Source of the DNA: Pyxidicoccus caerfyrddinensis
GTDB lineage: Bacteria; Myxococcota; Myxococcia; Myxococcales; Myxococcaceae
DNA length: 64,000 nt
Reading direction: 5' to 3'
Assembly: GCF_010894405.1 (NCBI RefSeq)
Contig: NZ_JAAIYA010000021.1
Coordinates: forward strand, 62,001-126,000
Shown here piece by piece: positions 50,972-59,727 of this stretch. A program made the translations under genes and the position numbers. The notes below the pieces were generated by a model. It had not been told where the DNA came from. It did no database searches and was given only the letters and a program-made list of their open reading frames with translations. Each line of letters starts with the position of its first letter. The first letter of the stretch is position 1.

Positions 50972-51451
50972 GTGCGCACGTCCCCTGTTCCGTCAGACTC
51001 CTGGGACGATGCGGCGGGCCGCCCGGCGCGGTAACCGGCCCGCGCCCGCCAGCCCGTTCGCCTGCCTGCCCCTCGCGGGGAAGGAGGGCCCGAAGGCGGG
51101 CTCGGGAAACACGGACAAGGGGGACGGCCGGTGGAGGAGTAACAAACCGGCCGACCCCCTGCCCGCTCGCCCCGCGCTCCCGGCGGGCGCTTGCCGCCGG
51201 GGAGGAGTGCTCGGGGCGTATTCCGTTCGAGGGGCCGCCCGTCCTGAAGGGAAGGGGCGGGCGCCTCGTGACACGGGATGTCATGTAGCAAGCGACGCGC
51301 CATGGCAAGTTCTTCGCGGAACCAGCTGAATCCTGGAGTTTTGGCGCTTCCTGGAAGCCCCTTTGTTCCCGGGCTCGGGACCCGGGCGTCCCAGCGGCGG
51401 ACAATCCCCGTCAGAAGCCCGCGCGCGCTCCCGTCCGCGTCGCGGCCCTCC
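50972..51451. other. Divergent intergenic region
   Basis: 480 bp between the SDR and the radical SAM gene. An 8-bp inverted repeat (CCCGGCGG/CCGCCGGG) lies at 51179-51201. Both promoters must be here. No supported gene; the frame of the radical SAM gene is open back to 51278 but that part lacks domain character. Confidence 0.5.
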
Positions 51452-52495
51452 ATGCACCCGACTCCGACCCACACGCTCCCTTCCGACGCGGACGCCGCCG
51501 CCCGCGTGCCGGTGCCCGCCCCCTTCGCGCGCCTGCGCCGCTTCCCGCTGGATGGGGCGCTGCTGCTGTTCGACCGCGACAGCGGGACGAACGTGCGCTG
51601 CGAGGGCCCGGAGACGGCGCACCTGCGCCAGCGCGCCCCGAGGGTGGTGCAGTTCGGCATCACCAACCGCTGCAACCTGGCGTGCACCTTCTGCTCGCGT
51701 GACACGGAGGCGCGCAGCGAGTGGACGGCGGACAGCGCCTTCGACGTGCTGTCCGGGCTGGCCGCCGCGGGCGTGCTGGAGGTGGCCTTCGGCGGCGGCG
51801 AGCCCTGGGCCTTCCCCCGCTTCGAGGAGCTGGTGTGCCGGCTGCACGGCGAGACACCGCTCGCGGTGAGCTTCACCACCAACGGGCTGGCACTGACGCC
51901 CCGGCGCCTCGCGGCGGTGCGCGGGCGGTACGGCCAGTGCCGTGTGTCCCTCTACGACGACAACGCGTGGCGAGACACGGTGGCGCGGCTGGCGGACGCG
52001 GGCGCGCGCTTCGGCGTCAACTACCTGGTGACGCCGGAGCGGCTGCCCTCGCTGGAGACGGTGGTGCTGGAGCTGGTGGCCCTGGGCTGCCGGGACGTGC
52101 TGCTGCTCAGCTACAACGGCGCGGACCGCGCGCTGCACCTATCCCCGGACGAGGCGCGAGGGCTGGCGCGGCGCGTGGCGCTGCTCGGCCGGGCGCTGGG
52201 CAGCCGGTGCACGCTGAAGCTGGACGTGTGCTGGGGCGAGCGCATGGAGGGCGTGCCGCGCCTCTTCGACCGCGCGGACTGCGGTGCAGGGCGCGAGTTC
52301 CTCGTGCTCACGAGCGACAGGAAGGTGATGCCGTGCAGCTTCCACCACGTCGCCATTCCGGCGGCGTCGGCGGACGAGGTCATGGCGGTATGGCGTGGGC
52401 GGCGCGAGGCGCTGGCGTCCGCGTCGCGGCTGCCGGGGTGCGCGCGCACGCCCGGCTTCGGGCTGGAGTCCCCGGCCTCGGGAGGTGCGGCATGA
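51452..52495 (+). CDS. Radical SAM protein with SPASM-like C-terminal cysteines
   Basis: A 347-residue radical SAM enzyme. The cluster motif is TNRCNLACTFCSRD (CxxxCxxC), the SAM-binding GGE-type motif is VAFGGGEPWAFPRFEEL, and FTTNGLALTPRRL and NYLVTPERLPSLE continue the barrel. C-terminal Cys residues (DVCWGERM, DCGAGREF, VMPCSFHH and GCARTPG) resemble an auxiliary-cluster SPASM/twitch region. Its stop overlaps the next gene by 4 bases, so the two are translationally coupled. Enzymes of this type often modify peptides or proteins; the coupled partner is the first candidate substrate or chaperone. Confidence 0.9.
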   Translation: MHPTPTHTLPSDADAAARVPVPAPFARLRRFPLDGALLLFDRDSGTNVRCEGPETAHLRQRAPRVVQFGITNRCNLACTFCSRDTEARSEWTADSAFDVLSGLAAAGVLEVAFGGGEPWAFPRFEELVCRLHGETPLAVSFTTNGLALTPRRLAAVRGRYGQCRVSLYDDNAWRDTVARLADAGARFGVNYLVTPERLPSLETVVLELVALGCRDVLLLSYNGADRALHLSPDEARGLARRVALLGRALGSRCTLKLDVCWGERMEGVPRLFDRADCGAGREFLVLTSDRKVMPCSFHHVAIPAASADEVMAVWRGRREALASASRLPGCARTPGFGLESPASGGAA

Positions 52496-53250
52496 AGGTG
52501 CAGGTCTGGAATGCGTTCGCGAGCAACAACAGCGGCAGCTACACGCTGGTGGGCCGCTTCCCTGAAAAGACGCTCGCCGCCGACGTCGCCGCGGAGCTGG
52601 CCCGGGTGGCCGCCGAGCACACCACGTGGATGGAGGAGCGCCGGGAGAAGGGCTGGGATGACGCGCCGCCGTCGCCGCTGGAGGTCTTCATGCAGCGCCA
52701 CGGCCTGGGTGCGCCGGGCGGCTTCGGGCCGGAGAGCGACTGGCCCCAGTACAGCGAGGACAACACGCCCGTGGTGTGGGCCCAGGGGTATCAGGTGCTC
52801 ATCCACCACGGCTACACGACGACCCTGCCGCCCGCGCTCGGCGAGTTCTTCTACAAGCGCGGCGGGCGCGTGGAGACGGAGCTGGAGCACTCGCACCACC
52901 CCGTCGTGGGCGTGTTCAACTTCTGGGTGGACTACCGGGGTCGCGCGGGCCAGGACATCCCGGCGAGGGCCCTGCGGCTGCTGAATGCCCTGTACGCGGA
53001 GGACGGCCCGCTGACGCAGCTCACCGCCCCGGAGCCGCTGCCCGCCTGGCGTACGGGCGGGCGCCCCGATGATGGCGACCTCACCGTGGGCGCCGTGTTC
53101 GACGACCTGGCCCAGGGCTTCGCCGCGGTGGGCCGTCTCGCCCGGGAGCATGGCTTCGAGGTCCGGGTGACCATCTTCGAGACGTGGGACGAGACGCGGG
53201 ACGCGCTCGACTTCCTGAGGCCGTGCCAGCCGCCCCGGCTGTCGCCGTAG
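52492..53250 (+). CDS. Unknown protein coupled to the radical SAM enzyme
   Basis: A 252-residue soluble protein beginning MKVQVWNAFASNNSGSYTL. Two related halves are visible: a first beta-alpha unit (VWNAFASNNSGSYTLVGRFPEK, then ADVAAELARVAAEHTTWMEE) and a C-terminal unit (LTVGAVFDDLAQGFAAVGRLA, then VRVTIFETWDE), separated by a His-rich middle (IHHGYTTTLPPALGEFF, ELEHSHHPVVGVFNFWVDY). There is no signal peptide. I recognise no catalytic motif. It is translationally coupled to the radical SAM gene (ATGA), so it may be a substrate, partner or co-enzyme of it. Confidence 0.83.
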   Translation: MKVQVWNAFASNNSGSYTLVGRFPEKTLAADVAAELARVAAEHTTWMEERREKGWDDAPPSPLEVFMQRHGLGAPGGFGPESDWPQYSEDNTPVVWAQGYQVLIHHGYTTTLPPALGEFFYKRGGRVETELEHSHHPVVGVFNFWVDYRGRAGQDIPARALRLLNALYAEDGPLTQLTAPEPLPAWRTGGRPDDGDLTVGAVFDDLAQGFAAVGRLAREHGFEVRVTIFETWDETRDALDFLRPCQPPRLSP

Positions 53251-53385
53251 CCTCCATTCCCAGACACGCCTTCGTGCAATTCCAATCAGACCCCCGCCCG
53301 CCCGGTGGCGCCCCGGCTGGGAGAGCGGGGCTCCCGCATGTCATCCTTGGCAAAAGGCATCAGCGGACTGACCGGTTGGAGGACC

Positions 53386-54201
53386 ATGTCTCGTGTGCGA
53401 CTTCCCGCCGCGGCGGGCTCCTTCTATCCCGCCAGTCCCTCTGCCCTGGCCACCGCGGTGGACGGGTGGCTCGAGCAGGCCACCGTCGATGCCCCGGAGC
53501 GGCCCTCGGCGCTCGTCGTTCCCCATGCGGGCTATGTGTACTCGGGCCCGGTGGCGGCGACGGCCTATGCCACGCTGCGCGCGTATCAGGGCCGGGTGCC
53601 GCGCGTGCTGCTGCTGGGGCCATGTCACTTCGTCCCGCTGAGGGGGCTCGCGTATCCGGACGTGGACGTGCTGTGTACACCGCTGGGCGAAGTGCCGGTG
53701 GATGAAGACCTGCGGCGGCGCGCGGCGGCGCTCCGGCAGGTGACGGCTTCCACGGAGGCCCATGAGGCGGAGCACTCGCTGGAGGTGCAGCTGCCCTTCC
53801 TGCAGCGCGTGCTGGGGCGCTTCCGGGTGCTTCCCCTGGTGGTGGGCACCGCACGGGGCGAGGAGGTGCAGGAGGTACTCGACGCGCTCTGGGACTCCGA
53901 CGTGTTGCCTGTCGTCAGCTCGGACCTGTCGCACTACCTGCCCTACAAGGACGCTCGGAAGGCGGACCGCGAGACGGCCGAGCGGGTGCTCACGCTCGAC
54001 GGGCCGCTGGACGCGGGGAGCGCCTGCGGCGCGGCGGCCATCAGCGGGCTGATGCTGGCGGCGCGCAAGCGCGGCCTCCGCCCGAGGCTGCTGGACCTGC
54101 GCAGCTCCGGCGACACGGCCGGCGGACAGGACGAGGTGGTGGGCTACGGCGCGTTCGCGTTCTATCCGCCCGGAGAAAGCGTCTCCGGCACGCTGTCCTG
54201 A
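53386..54201 (+). CDS. amrB: AmmeMemoRadiSam system protein B (MEMO1 homologue)
   Basis: A 271-residue Memo-family protein with GGAGG 5 bases before the ATG. Signature segments: RLPAAAGSFYPASPSAL, ALVVPHAGYVYSGPVAATAY with the metal-site His, LLLGPCHFVPLRGLA, EAEHSLEVQLPFLQRVL and VVSSDLSHYLPY. The metal-site His/His/Cys-like positions are kept. Memo proteins are often encoded with an AMMECR1 protein and a radical SAM enzyme. The radical SAM member is 4.3 kb downstream on the same strand (58547-59632). No AMMECR1 gene is in the window. Confidence 0.92.
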   Translation: MSRVRLPAAAGSFYPASPSALATAVDGWLEQATVDAPERPSALVVPHAGYVYSGPVAATAYATLRAYQGRVPRVLLLGPCHFVPLRGLAYPDVDVLCTPLGEVPVDEDLRRRAAALRQVTASTEAHEAEHSLEVQLPFLQRVLGRFRVLPLVVGTARGEEVQEVLDALWDSDVLPVVSSDLSHYLPYKDARKADRETAERVLTLDGPLDAGSACGAAAISGLMLAARKRGLRPRLLDLRSSGDTAGGQDEVVGYGAFAFYPPGESVSGTLS

Positions 54202-54329
54202 GCCATCCGGGAGATGTGCACACCCGGGCACTCCGCCACGCAAAGTCGTTGCGAGCCGGGTGCATCCCTCGCATGACGAGGGCGCCCACGCTGGCGGCTC
54301 CTGCCGCCGGTGATGAAAGGACGCCCTGC

Positions 54330-55640
54330 TTGCTCCGCCGCGCGACGCTGCCCGCCCTGCTCCTCACCGCCCTGCTTCCTGGCGCCGCCCTCACACAGGC
54401 ACAACAGCCCGCGGCCCCGCCCTCGCGCGAGCCGCCACCCGCCTCGCGCCTGCGCACCGAGCCGCTGAAGCCCACGCCCATCCACGTGAAGCTGGACGCC
54501 CTGCCGAAGCCCTTCGCCACGCAGAGCGCGAGCAAGAGCCCCGACGTCGTCCCCGTGCCCGAGGGCGCCACGCTGCGCGTCCCCGAAGGCTTCTCCGTCA
54601 ACCTCTACGCGGACGGCCTCCAGCAGCCGCGGTGGATGACGCTCACTCCCGAAGGCGACGTGCTCGTGGTGGAGAGCCGCGCCAACCGCATCCACCGCCT
54701 GCGCGATGCGGACGGTGACGGCGTCGCAGAGTCGCGAGAAGTCTTCGCCGACACGTCCAACGCGCTCAACCTCCCCTTCGGCATGTCCTTCAGCACCACG
54801 CACTTCTTCGTGGGCAACACCAACGGCGTGCGCCGCTACCCGTACCAGCGCGGCCAGGGCCGGCTCACCGGCAAGGGCGAGGAAGTCACGAAGCTGCCGG
54901 GGCTCGGCTACAACCAGCACTGGACCCGCAACGTGCGCGTGGCACCGGACGGCAAGCGCCTCTTCGTCACCGTGGGCAGCGAGAGCAACGTCAACGTCGA
55001 GGAGTCCCCGCGCGCCTCGGTGCTCGTCATGGGGCTGGACGGCTCCGGGCGGCAGGTCTTCGCCAGCGGCCTGCGCAACCCGGTGGGCCTGGACTTCCAC
55101 CCGCGCACCGGCGAGCCCTACGCCGCCATCAACGAGCGCGACGGCCTCGGTGACGACCTGGTGCCGGACTACTTCACCCGCGTGCAGCAGGGCGCCTTCT
55201 ACGGCTGGCCCTACGCGTACCTGTCGCCGAAGAACCTGGACCCGCGCCGCCTGAAGAACGGCAAGAGCGAGGCGCCCGAGCTCGCCGCGAAGACGGTGAC
55301 GCCGGACGTGCTCTTCACCTCGCACTCGGCGGCGCTGGGCGTCACCTTCTACCGGGGCTCGGCCTTCCCCGAGCGCTACCGCACCGGCGCCTTCGTCGCC
55401 TTCCGCGGGAGCTGGAACCGCTCCGAGGGCACCGGCTACAAAATCGTCTTCGTCCCGTTCGACGCGCAGGGCCGGCCGACGGGCGGCTACGAGGACTTCC
55501 TCACCGGCTTCCTCTCGGACCCGAAGGGGCCCACCACGTGGGGCCGGCCCGTGGGACTGCTGGAGCTGCCGGACGGGAGCCTGCTGCTGACGGAGGACGG
55601 CAACGGGCGCATCTACCGCGTGCGCCACGGCGCGAAGTAG
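54330..55640 (+). CDS. Secreted PQQ-type sugar (sorbosone) dehydrogenase-like protein
   Basis: About 436 residues from TTG 54330, which has AAAGGA eight bases upstream and opens a clean signal peptide (LLRRATLPALLLTALLPGAALTQAQ); an in-frame ATG at 54273 has no ribosome site. The mature part is a six-bladed propeller of the sorbosone dehydrogenase group: VPEGFSVNLYADGLQQPRWM, VLVVESRANRIHRLRDADGDG, GLGYNQHWTRNVRVAPDGKRL, ASGLRNPVGLDFHP, GAFYGWPYAYLSP and PVGLLELPDGSLLLTEDGNGRIYR. It should bind PQQ or calcium in the periplasm. The substrate is unknown. Confidence 0.87.
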   Translation: MLRRATLPALLLTALLPGAALTQAQQPAAPPSREPPPASRLRTEPLKPTPIHVKLDALPKPFATQSASKSPDVVPVPEGATLRVPEGFSVNLYADGLQQPRWMTLTPEGDVLVVESRANRIHRLRDADGDGVAESREVFADTSNALNLPFGMSFSTTHFFVGNTNGVRRYPYQRGQGRLTGKGEEVTKLPGLGYNQHWTRNVRVAPDGKRLFVTVGSESNVNVEESPRASVLVMGLDGSGRQVFASGLRNPVGLDFHPRTGEPYAAINERDGLGDDLVPDYFTRVQQGAFYGWPYAYLSPKNLDPRRLKNGKSEAPELAAKTVTPDVLFTSHSAALGVTFYRGSAFPERYRTGAFVAFRGSWNRSEGTGYKIVFVPFDAQGRPTGGYEDFLTGFLSDPKGPTTWGRPVGLLELPDGSLLLTEDGNGRIYRVRHGAK

Positions 55641-55650
55641 CCCGCGTGCC

Positions 55651-56265
55651 TCAGCTGTCCCAGGCCAGCGTGTACTCGCTGTCGAGCAGCGACGTCTGCC
55701 ACCCGCGCACCTGGATGTCCTGCGCGCCCACGGCCTGCAGGGCGCCCTCGAGCATGCCCTCGTTGTAGGCGACGGGGGTGAAGATGCGCCGCATGTGGAT
55801 GCGGCCGGCGCGCGGGCCGGTCCACTCCACCTGCAGCTCGCCGAAGTTGATGGCCATGCGGTAGGCCTCGGGCAGCATCTCCACGAGGCGCTTCGGCTCT
55901 CCGCCCACCTGCTGCCGCACCTCGGCGCCGAACATGGAGTTGATGAAGGCCAGCGTGCCCTGCACGCCAATCTGCCGCATCGCCTCCTCGAAGCCGCCGA
56001 GCTGCGGTGCCAGGTGCCGCGCCGCCGCGAAGAACAGGCGCATGAAGGGTGGCACCGGGTACAGCTCGGTGGGGTCCAGGTCCGCCGGGAAGCCACCGCC
56101 CTCGACGATGCGCGCCACCGCCTGCTCGCCGCCGAGGAACCGGACGGTGTCGAGCACCGCCGCGAAGTGCATGCCGCGAATGCCCTCCGTGGGCTCCACG
56201 AGGGCCAGCCGTGCGCTCAGCTCGCGCTCCACATCCTCAGGCGTTTCCCACCGTCCGCGCTCCAT
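55651..56265 (-). CDS. DUF2378 / TIGR02265 family protein (Myxococcus-lineage paralogue)
   Basis: A 204-residue protein of the TIGR02265 family, many copies of which occur in Myxococcus and Stigmatella and little elsewhere. Family segments: GIRGMHFAAVLDTVRFLGG, LYPVPPFMRLFFAAARHLAP, GGFEEAMRQIGVQGTLAFINSMFG, LVEMLPEAYRMAINFGE and MRRIFTPVAYNEGMLEGAL. No catalytic function is known. It is a good lineage marker for the window. The ATG at 56265 matches the family N-terminus; the frame is open upstream but without domain character. Confidence 0.93.
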   Translation of the reverse strand: MERGRWETPEDVERELSARLALVEPTEGIRGMHFAAVLDTVRFLGGEQAVARIVEGGGFPADLDPTELYPVPPFMRLFFAAARHLAPQLGGFEEAMRQIGVQGTLAFINSMFGAEVRQQVGGEPKRLVEMLPEAYRMAINFGELQVEWTGPRAGRIHMRRIFTPVAYNEGMLEGALQAVGAQDIQVRGWQTSLLDSEYTLAWDS

Positions 56266-56392
56266 GGTCGTCAGCCCCCGGTGCGATTTCCGGGTGGGGA
56301 ATCTGGCACGCCTTCCCGGCCCGTGCGAACTCCTGGCGGCCCCAGGCCCGGCAGGTCTGCTCCCCCGAGCCCGATGCAGCACGTCTGCTGCG

Positions 56393-56710
56393 TCAGGGCG
56401 CGGCCTGGACGACGGCTTCCGATTCCTCACGCCGCAGCCGCGCGTCGAGCACGAAGGTGCCGAAGGGGACCAGCGACGAGACGAAGGCCCCCACCACGCG
56501 CACGAGCGACCAGCGGTACGCGATGGCCACCTCCATGAGCGCGAAGAGGAACAGCACGAAGAGCAGCCCGTGCGCCAGGCCCACCACCCGCACCGCCAGC
56601 GGCAGGCCCGCGAGGTACTTCAGCGGCATCGCGACGAAGAGGAGGAGGATGAACGACAGGCCCTCCAACAGGGCCACCGCGCGGAAACGTCCAAGGGCTG
56701 TCTTGAGCAT
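56393..56710 (-). CDS. DUF3817 small integral membrane protein
   Basis: A 105-residue membrane protein with GGAG eight bases before the ATG. Three helices: RAVALLEGLSFILLLFVAMPLKYLA (with the family's EG-S-F segment), VRVVGLAHGLLFVLFLFALME, and LVRVVGAFVSSLVPFGTFVLDARL. The residues E, H and the final F-D-x-R are typical of DUF3817. Function unknown. Confidence 0.9.
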   Translation of the reverse strand: MLKTALGRFRAVALLEGLSFILLLFVAMPLKYLAGLPLAVRVVGLAHGLLFVLFLFALMEVAIAYRWSLVRVVGAFVSSLVPFGTFVLDARLRREESEAVVQAAP

Positions 56711-56875
56711 GGGGCTCTCCGCACCCTGCTTCTCACCCCTGGCGTCCCAGGTCCATGCGTCAGGGTGACGCACCCTCCGAGTCGAATGCGCTTCAGCCGC
56801 GCGTGCGGGCTCACGGTATGCTGCGACACACGCGGCGAGTGAAGCCCGCGACTCCATGCAGCGAGGGGGAGCACC

Positions 56876-57280
56876 ATGGCGGACAACGACAAGCTGTCGG
56901 GGACCATCCAGATTGCGCGCGCGGACCGGAAGGGCGCGAAGCTCGTGCTGGAGCGGCCGGTGGGGACGCTCAACACCGTCGCCATGCGGCTGGTGGTGAG
57001 CGGCAAGGTGGCGGGCCAGGCGCGCCGGCAGTTCCACAACGCCCTCTTCACCGGCCCGGAAACCGTCACGCTGCCCGATGACTTCCTGCCCGGCGCGGCC
57101 CAGGGCTGGGTGCAGGCCACCTTCGCCGTCGCGGACGTGACGGGGGCCGGCGCCACCTTCGTGCAGAAGGGCACCCTCGTGCTTCCCAACGGGCAGAAGG
57201 AGCTGCTCTGGGACGAGTTCAACCTGCCCGCGGGCGCGCAGGCGGACTACATCAACCTGGTCTGGACGGTGACGGAATGA
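56876..57280 (+). CDS. Hypothetical small protein
   Basis: A 134-residue soluble, beta-rich protein with GAGGGGG before the ATG. It has no signal, Cys or recognised motif; sequence runs as GTIQIARADRKGAKLVLERPVG, MRLVVSGKVAGQARRQF, GWVQATFAVADVTG, and ends in INLVWTVTE. Its stop overlaps the next gene's ATG by 4 bases, so it is coupled to a secreted protein gene. Function unknown. Confidence 0.75.
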   Translation: MADNDKLSGTIQIARADRKGAKLVLERPVGTLNTVAMRLVVSGKVAGQARRQFHNALFTGPETVTLPDDFLPGAAQGWVQATFAVADVTGAGATFVQKGTLVLPNGQKELLWDEFNLPAGAQADYINLVWTVTE

Positions 57281-58437
57281 GGGCAGCCCTCGCAGTCGTG
57301 TTGCTCCTGTGCGGCGCGGCGGCCCGTGCGCAGGGCTCGCCCGACGCGGGCACGGCCGAGTTGGACTTCCCCAGCTTCCTGCGCGGAGGCTCCGAGGCCG
57401 CCGCGGGCCTGGACATCGCCACCGCGGGCGAAATCGTCCACCCGTCCAACCCCGCCGCGCTGGTGGCCAGCCTGCGCAACGCCGGGGCGGTGCTGAAGGG
57501 CGGGCAGACGTCCTTCGTGCTGCAGTTCAATCCCTACCTCCTCACGAAGGGCTACGAGCAGCTCTACCCGGAGGCGCGCGCGGCGCGGAAGCAGCGCCTC
57601 AACCGCTACCTGCAGGACAGCGCCGTCACCCTCGCGCTCGCCGACGACACACCCTACGAGGGGCTCACCTTCGACAAGGGCCGCTTCGCCACGGTGATGG
57701 CGGGCGCGTCCGTGGACGTCTTCGGGGAGCGGAGCATCTACGGCGACGCGTACAGCACCTGCCTCGACAACGTGCTCGTGGACCCGAGCCTCTACGAGCT
57801 CCCCGGTCCGCCGCTGCGCGACGACTTCGCCAGCGACGCCGAGTTCCAGAAGGCGGTGGCCGACCACCCCGCGGCCCTGGAGCGCGCGCGGCAGGACGGC
57901 ATCCAGAAGATGCGCCTGGGACTCACCTCCTGCGCGCGGCAGGTGCGCGCGTCGTCGAGCGCGCTGTTCGTGTCGGTGGGCGGGCGGTGGGTGACACCGG
58001 GCCTCAAGTCGCAGGAGGGTGACGGCGTCGCCATCCAGCGCGGCTTCGGCGCGGCCACGCTGGAGCTGCTGTCCAGCGGCGATGCGAGCGTGGAGGCGAC
58101 GCTCCAATTGCGCGCGCTCTACGAGCGGCAGAGCCCGGGCGTGCCGATGAGCAAGTGGCTGGACGTGGGCTTCTCGGTGGGCATCGCCTCGCCGCGCTTC
58201 CTGCTGCGGCTGGAGGCGACGCAGTCGTTCGCGAAGCTGGAGGACACGGACACGAAGCGGGCCAGCGTCGTAGGCTCCACGCGCATCGTGCTGGCGGACA
58301 ACTGGACGGTGGGCATTGGCGTGCAGGGCACGGGGGAGGACATGAGCGATGCCATTGGCCAGATTCACCCGAGCCTCACCGTCAACTTCGGGGACTTGCC
58401 GAAGCTGCTCCAGCCGCTGCCGAAGCCGCCGGGGTGA
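57277..58437 (+). CDS. Hypothetical secreted, probably outer-membrane protein
   Basis: A 386-residue protein with a signal peptide (LAVVLLLCGAAARAQ). The mature part has strands alternating with loops: VLKGGQTSFVLQFNPYLLTKG, TVMAGASVDVFGERSIYGD, LFVSVGGRWVTPGLKS, WLDVGFSVGIASPRFLLRLEA, and RIVLADNWTVGIGVQG, ending near QPLPKPPG. It fits an outer-membrane barrel or surface protein. It overlaps the preceding small gene, so the two may form a functional unit. Confidence 0.77.
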   Translation: MRAALAVVLLLCGAAARAQGSPDAGTAELDFPSFLRGGSEAAAGLDIATAGEIVHPSNPAALVASLRNAGAVLKGGQTSFVLQFNPYLLTKGYEQLYPEARAARKQRLNRYLQDSAVTLALADDTPYEGLTFDKGRFATVMAGASVDVFGERSIYGDAYSTCLDNVLVDPSLYELPGPPLRDDFASDAEFQKAVADHPAALERARQDGIQKMRLGLTSCARQVRASSSALFVSVGGRWVTPGLKSQEGDGVAIQRGFGAATLELLSSGDASVEATLQLRALYERQSPGVPMSKWLDVGFSVGIASPRFLLRLEATQSFAKLEDTDTKRASVVGSTRIVLADNWTVGIGVQGTGEDMSDAIGQIHPSLTVNFGDLPKLLQPLPKPPG

Positions 58438-58546
58438 CCCGTCCGCTCGCCGCGCGGACGGCCGGGCCGGCGCGGCGCAGTGGAGTCGCGTGCGTTAGCG
58501 ATTGTCCTTCGAGGTCCCGCCGAGGGGCCGGGGGGAGGACATCGCC

Positions 58547-59632
58547 ATGAGCACCGCGTTTCCCGCTCGCTGGTGGCACAAGCTGGAGGACGGGCGTGTG
58601 CAGTGCGACTTGTGCCCGCGCGACTGCAAGCTGAACGAGGGGCAGCGCGGCTTCTGCTTCGTGCGCCAGCGCGTGGGCGAGGGGATGGTGCTGGACACGT
58701 ATGGACGCTCGTCGGGCTTCTGCGTGGACCCGATTGAGAAGAAGCCGCTGAACCACTTCCACCCGGGGAGCAGCGTGCTGTCTTTCGGCACGGCTGGCTG
58801 CAACCTGGGCTGCCGCTTCTGCCAGAACTGGGACATCTCCAAGTCGCGCGAGCAGGACACGCTGGCGGACGAGGCCTCGCCGGAAGCGATTGCGAAGTAC
58901 GCGGCGCGGCTGGGCTGCCGGAGCGTGGCCTTCACGTACAACGACCCGGTCATCTTCGCCGAGTACGCCATGGACGTGGCGGATGCATGCCATGCGCTCG
59001 GGGTGGAGACGGTGGCCGTCACGGCGGGCTACATCCACGCGGAGCCGCGGCGGGAGTTCTACGCGAAGATGGACGCGGCGAACGTGGACCTGAAGGCCTT
59101 CACGGAGGACTTCTACCGGCGCGTCACCTTCGCGCACCTGCAGCCGGTGCTGGAGACGCTGGAGTACCTGAAGCACGAGACGCGCGTCTGGTTCGAGGTG
59201 ACGACGCTGCTGATTCCGGGGCAGAACGACTCGGAGGCGGAGGTGACGCGGCTGTCGGAGTGGATGCTGGAGCACCTGGGCCCGGACGTGCCGCTGCACT
59301 TCACGGCGTTCCATCCGGACTTCAAGATGCTCGACGTGCCGCCCACGCCGCCGGAGACGCTGAGCCGCTCGCGGAGGATTGCGCGGCGCACGGGACTGCA
59401 CCACGTGTACACGGGCAACGTGCACGATACCGAGGGCGACACCACGCTGTGCGCCGGGTGCGGCACGGCGCTCATCGTCCGGGATTGGTACCGGTTGCTG
59501 TCCTATCGCGTGACGCCGGAGGGACGGTGTCCGGACTGTGGAGCGGAGGTGCCCGGAAGGTTCGACGCGGCACCGGGAGCGTTCGGGGCACGGCGGGTTC
59601 CGGTGCGGATTGGCACAGGCGTGCCGCGATAG
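58547..59632 (+). CDS. amrS: AmmeMemoRadiSam system radical SAM enzyme
   Basis: A 361-residue radical SAM enzyme. GGGGGAGGAC precedes the ATG at 58547. Segments: CDLCPRDCKLNEGQRGFCFVRQ at the N-terminus (Cys-rich), VLSFGTAGCNLGCRFCQNWDISK as the CxxxCxxC cluster motif, FTYNDPVIFAEYAMDVAD, and the C-terminal CAGCGTALIVRDWY ... CPDCGAEV zinc-ribbon-like pair. This family (AmmeMemoRadiSam system radical SAM) is related to pyruvate formate-lyase activating enzymes and is encoded with Memo and AMMECR1 proteins. The Memo gene lies at 53386-54201. Confidence 0.94.
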   Translation: MSTAFPARWWHKLEDGRVQCDLCPRDCKLNEGQRGFCFVRQRVGEGMVLDTYGRSSGFCVDPIEKKPLNHFHPGSSVLSFGTAGCNLGCRFCQNWDISKSREQDTLADEASPEAIAKYAARLGCRSVAFTYNDPVIFAEYAMDVADACHALGVETVAVTAGYIHAEPRREFYAKMDAANVDLKAFTEDFYRRVTFAHLQPVLETLEYLKHETRVWFEVTTLLIPGQNDSEAEVTRLSEWMLEHLGPDVPLHFTAFHPDFKMLDVPPTPPETLSRSRRIARRTGLHHVYTGNVHDTEGDTTLCAGCGTALIVRDWYRLLSYRVTPEGRCPDCGAEVPGRFDAAPGAFGARRVPVRIGTGVPR

Positions 59633-59727
59633 ACGCACTCTCTGCCCTGCATTAGCGTCCGCGGGCAGAGATGCTTCGACTCGGAGCCAGATTGCAGGTC
59701 CCTGCACTGCTCCATCTGCCGGAGTTG

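Noticed and set aside
54162-56096. A 644-codon minus-strand open frame across the sorbosone-dehydrogenase-like gene
   Set aside because: It is an antisense shadow; the plus-strand gene has a signal peptide and propeller motifs, and the minus frame has none.
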